A stretch of 64,000 bases of DNA, taken from the NCBI GenBank assembly GCA_964020085.1, contig OZ026605.1, positions 1,156,701-1,220,700 of the forward strand, written 5' to 3'. This document shows, one piece after another, positions 61,797-64,000 of the stretch. The stretch is from Micromussa lordhowensis (lineage: Eukaryota; Cnidaria; Anthozoa; Scleractinia; Lobophylliidae). How positions within the stretch are numbered: position 1 is the stretch's first letter; each line of letters begins with the position of its first letter. Made by a program: the position numbers and the translations under genes. The notes under the pieces were generated by a model, which made no database searches, was not told the origin of the DNA, and worked only from the letters and a program-made list of their open reading frames with translations.

Positions 61797-64000
61797 GTGA
61801 GTAAAGATTTTTGTTATAACATGCGACTGTCATTGTCTAGCTTGTAATATCTTCCATAATTACCTTAGATTGCCATGCCCCTAGCAAAACTGCGACCCTG
61901 AAACTTGTCTATCACGTAAGCAAAGCTGTATGCGTAATAGAACTTTCATAGGTACATTTCATCAGTAAATGTTTCATCGCGTGAAAACAAATTATAAATT
62001 CGCTTTCTAACTCAAGAAAAATTAGCGCTAAAATTTGAAAAATTTCAGTAAAAAAACGAGTTTCCGACCACACGAGTCACTCTTTTCAGAATTGTTTACT
62101 CGAAGCATAATTTTAATTTTAATCATCATTTTATTGTAATTCAGTTTGGTAATTAACACCAAAAAGCCCTGTTGGGAGCTGTTTATAAAATCTGTCTTGT
62201 ATTGGTGCCTAAATTTTCGCGACTATTATTCTGTCTTCTAGACAATGATTCAGCGAAACTAGAAATTATAAATGTCGACTTGTGACAGATTAAGCTGTGA
62301 TTTAAAGTTGTGTTTTCCACGCTCGACTTGCCGTCAATATTGGCCGTAATTGATTCCAAAATGGCCGAGTGAATTATCGATCAGAACTTTAACTTACCTC
62401 TCAAACAGCCTTCTCAAAACGCTGTGCATTGCTTGGTAACAGAATATAATGACTCATGAACACGCTACTTATTTAACAGAAAATTCGCGAAAAATGGCAC
62501 GTATTCGTGACGTCAAAGGGAATATTAATCGACTCCCACTTTCATTAAACGAAGTAACGTCACTATCAGGGAGGATTTGAGAAGAGAACAAAGACAAAGA
62601 TAATTGAAATGTCCGTCACATGGATTGTTCCTTCTTTCCGCAATACAAAAATCGTGACTTAATATAACGTCTCTGCTTCCTAGTGATCAATTTCGATGCC
62701 ATTACTCCGAAGTGTCGCAATGACCTTTTACCCGTAAAAGAAAAGAGAAAAAACGTCACACTGGTTGAAAATTTTTTTAATTGCGTCCGGAGAAGCGAGC
62801 ATTATAAACCTTGTTCAAGTACATAAAGTGCTAAAGTTCACCGACCGATTAAAGAAAATGTACCGCTTACCAGCAACTGCTAGTAATGTCCGTTGTAAGA
62901 TAAAAGACTAAAGAAATTGGATGGACTATGGACAGCTGTCCTCTGAAGCTTTCTGTGAGCAGAACATCAGTTTCCGCATGAGTTATTTCCGTATGTCTCG
63001 GTATTAGCACGTAGCGTATATTGATTAGACTGCGCAAGTGAGTAACACGTGATACCTCGCAGGTCGAGACTTGCGTGGGTGGTTTGGAAGACGCACCCTA
63101 GTTCGTTGTCTCATGACCGAAGCGAGCGCAAATTCCAAGCTTCGAAAGAAAACATGTTCGGTTTTCGAGCGTTTTTCGCAGCTTAGTGCTGTTGGTGCTT
63201 TTTTCAAGGGGTTGTGCCGCCTTCCGAAGGCAGAAATTCACGACTTTACCCGCGACAGATCTGCAATAAAGTTAAGCTTTAACAAACAACATTCCTTTGT
63301 TTCCGCCTGACGATACACTGACCGTAGAGATACGCTTTGTAACACACTTCCGGGTCTGTTGGTTTTCGTGTCAGTGCTGCCAGTTTATGCAATCACGGAC
63401 AACCGTTTTATAACACTTTTTCAGTGCTTTTGCCATTTCGATAGTGTAAACTCGTTTCAAAACTTGGGAAACCTGCCTTTTGAATTCAAATTACTCGGGC
63501 GAAACAAATTATACTGCTCGCTTTAGTAAAAATGCAAATAATCCATCGCGGCTACGTAATTCGAATCCCAATGACCTCTCAACTTACTGAGGGGATAGTA
63601 CTCGGGAGGCTTTTGTTCTGATGCTTTAAACTTTTGTAAATAAAGGCCGAAAGTGCTAAGAGGTTCTTCGCATTATAACTCATGCATTCAAGATATCTTT
63701 TCGTGTAATAGCATCAATTCGCCGATGATAACATTGGAGAACAAATTCAGTAAAATGTAAATGGTTTACAACTTTCCCTCCCCTCCCCCGAGTAGATGAT
63801 TTGCCCAATAATCCCGCAGCATATTTATCGACTGTGGTCCGTGGTTTGCTCTTGCATGTTGAGTTCCTAATAAGCGAGCTTTCCGCCAAACGTTCAAAGC
63901 TGGAAATGCCCTATTACTGCTCTTTAAGAATATTTAGTAAGGAGAAAAAGAAAAGACGTCGACGAAAAGGTAATCGACTCGAATTGAATCATAATATTTC
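61797..64000 (+). other. Intron of the ETS gene, no exon seen
   Basis: No ETS-domain signature or phase-1 exon with good splice sites was found. The gene is expected to continue to the right. Confidence 0.5.

Overview
The window is animal nuclear DNA: AT-rich, with short exons of about 20-150 bp in GT-AG introns of a few hundred bp, many tRNA-derived SINEs and small palindromic (MITE-like) DNA elements. No operons, RNA operons or CRISPR arrays are visible. Gene content and repeat style suggest a cnidarian, most likely an anthozoan such as a stony coral. That placement is inference; no single feature proves it.

Left half (264-33613, minus strand): one large gene that I read as a tetratricopeptide-repeat protein of the TTC6 type. 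I rebuilt 50 coding exons by hand from splice sites. All 49 exon-exon phases match, giving 2,029 codons from an ATG at 33613 to the last exon seen at 264-311. The first ~1,200 residues are mostly disordered, charged and Ser/Thr/Gln-rich (17.0-33.6 kb). The rest is an almost unbroken TPR solenoid (0.26-16.9 kb). The C-terminal exons lie off the left edge. Introns hold five copies of one SINE, a tRNA-Ser-like element and at least a dozen inverted-repeat elements. One SINE insertion duplicated a 5' splice site.

Middle (33.6-53.0 kb): no convincing coding sequence. It holds the TTC6 5' flank, a possible noncoding first exon near 35.7 kb, a degenerate ~0.3 kb tandem array (43.4-44.8 kb), an exact 51-bp inverted repeat (48.3 kb) and two further MITE-like elements.

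Right part (53.0-61.8 kb, plus strand): the 5' half of an ETS-family transcription factor with a Pointed (SAM_PNT) domain, resembling the ESE (ELF3/EHF/ELF5) class. I see a promoter-like block at 53.0-53.2 kb, a candidate 21-bp first coding exon (53617-53637), a Ser-rich exon (57099-57546), the Pointed exon (60202-60447) and four tiny acidic exons of 21, 54, 45 and 33 bp, all phase 1-1. The ETS DNA-binding domain must lie beyond the right edge. A TATA/CCAAT promoter with an in-frame first exon inside the large intron (58.2-58.6 kb) suggests a second, N-terminally different isoform. The last 2.2 kb shows no exon.

The two genes are transcribed divergently, about 20 kb apart.
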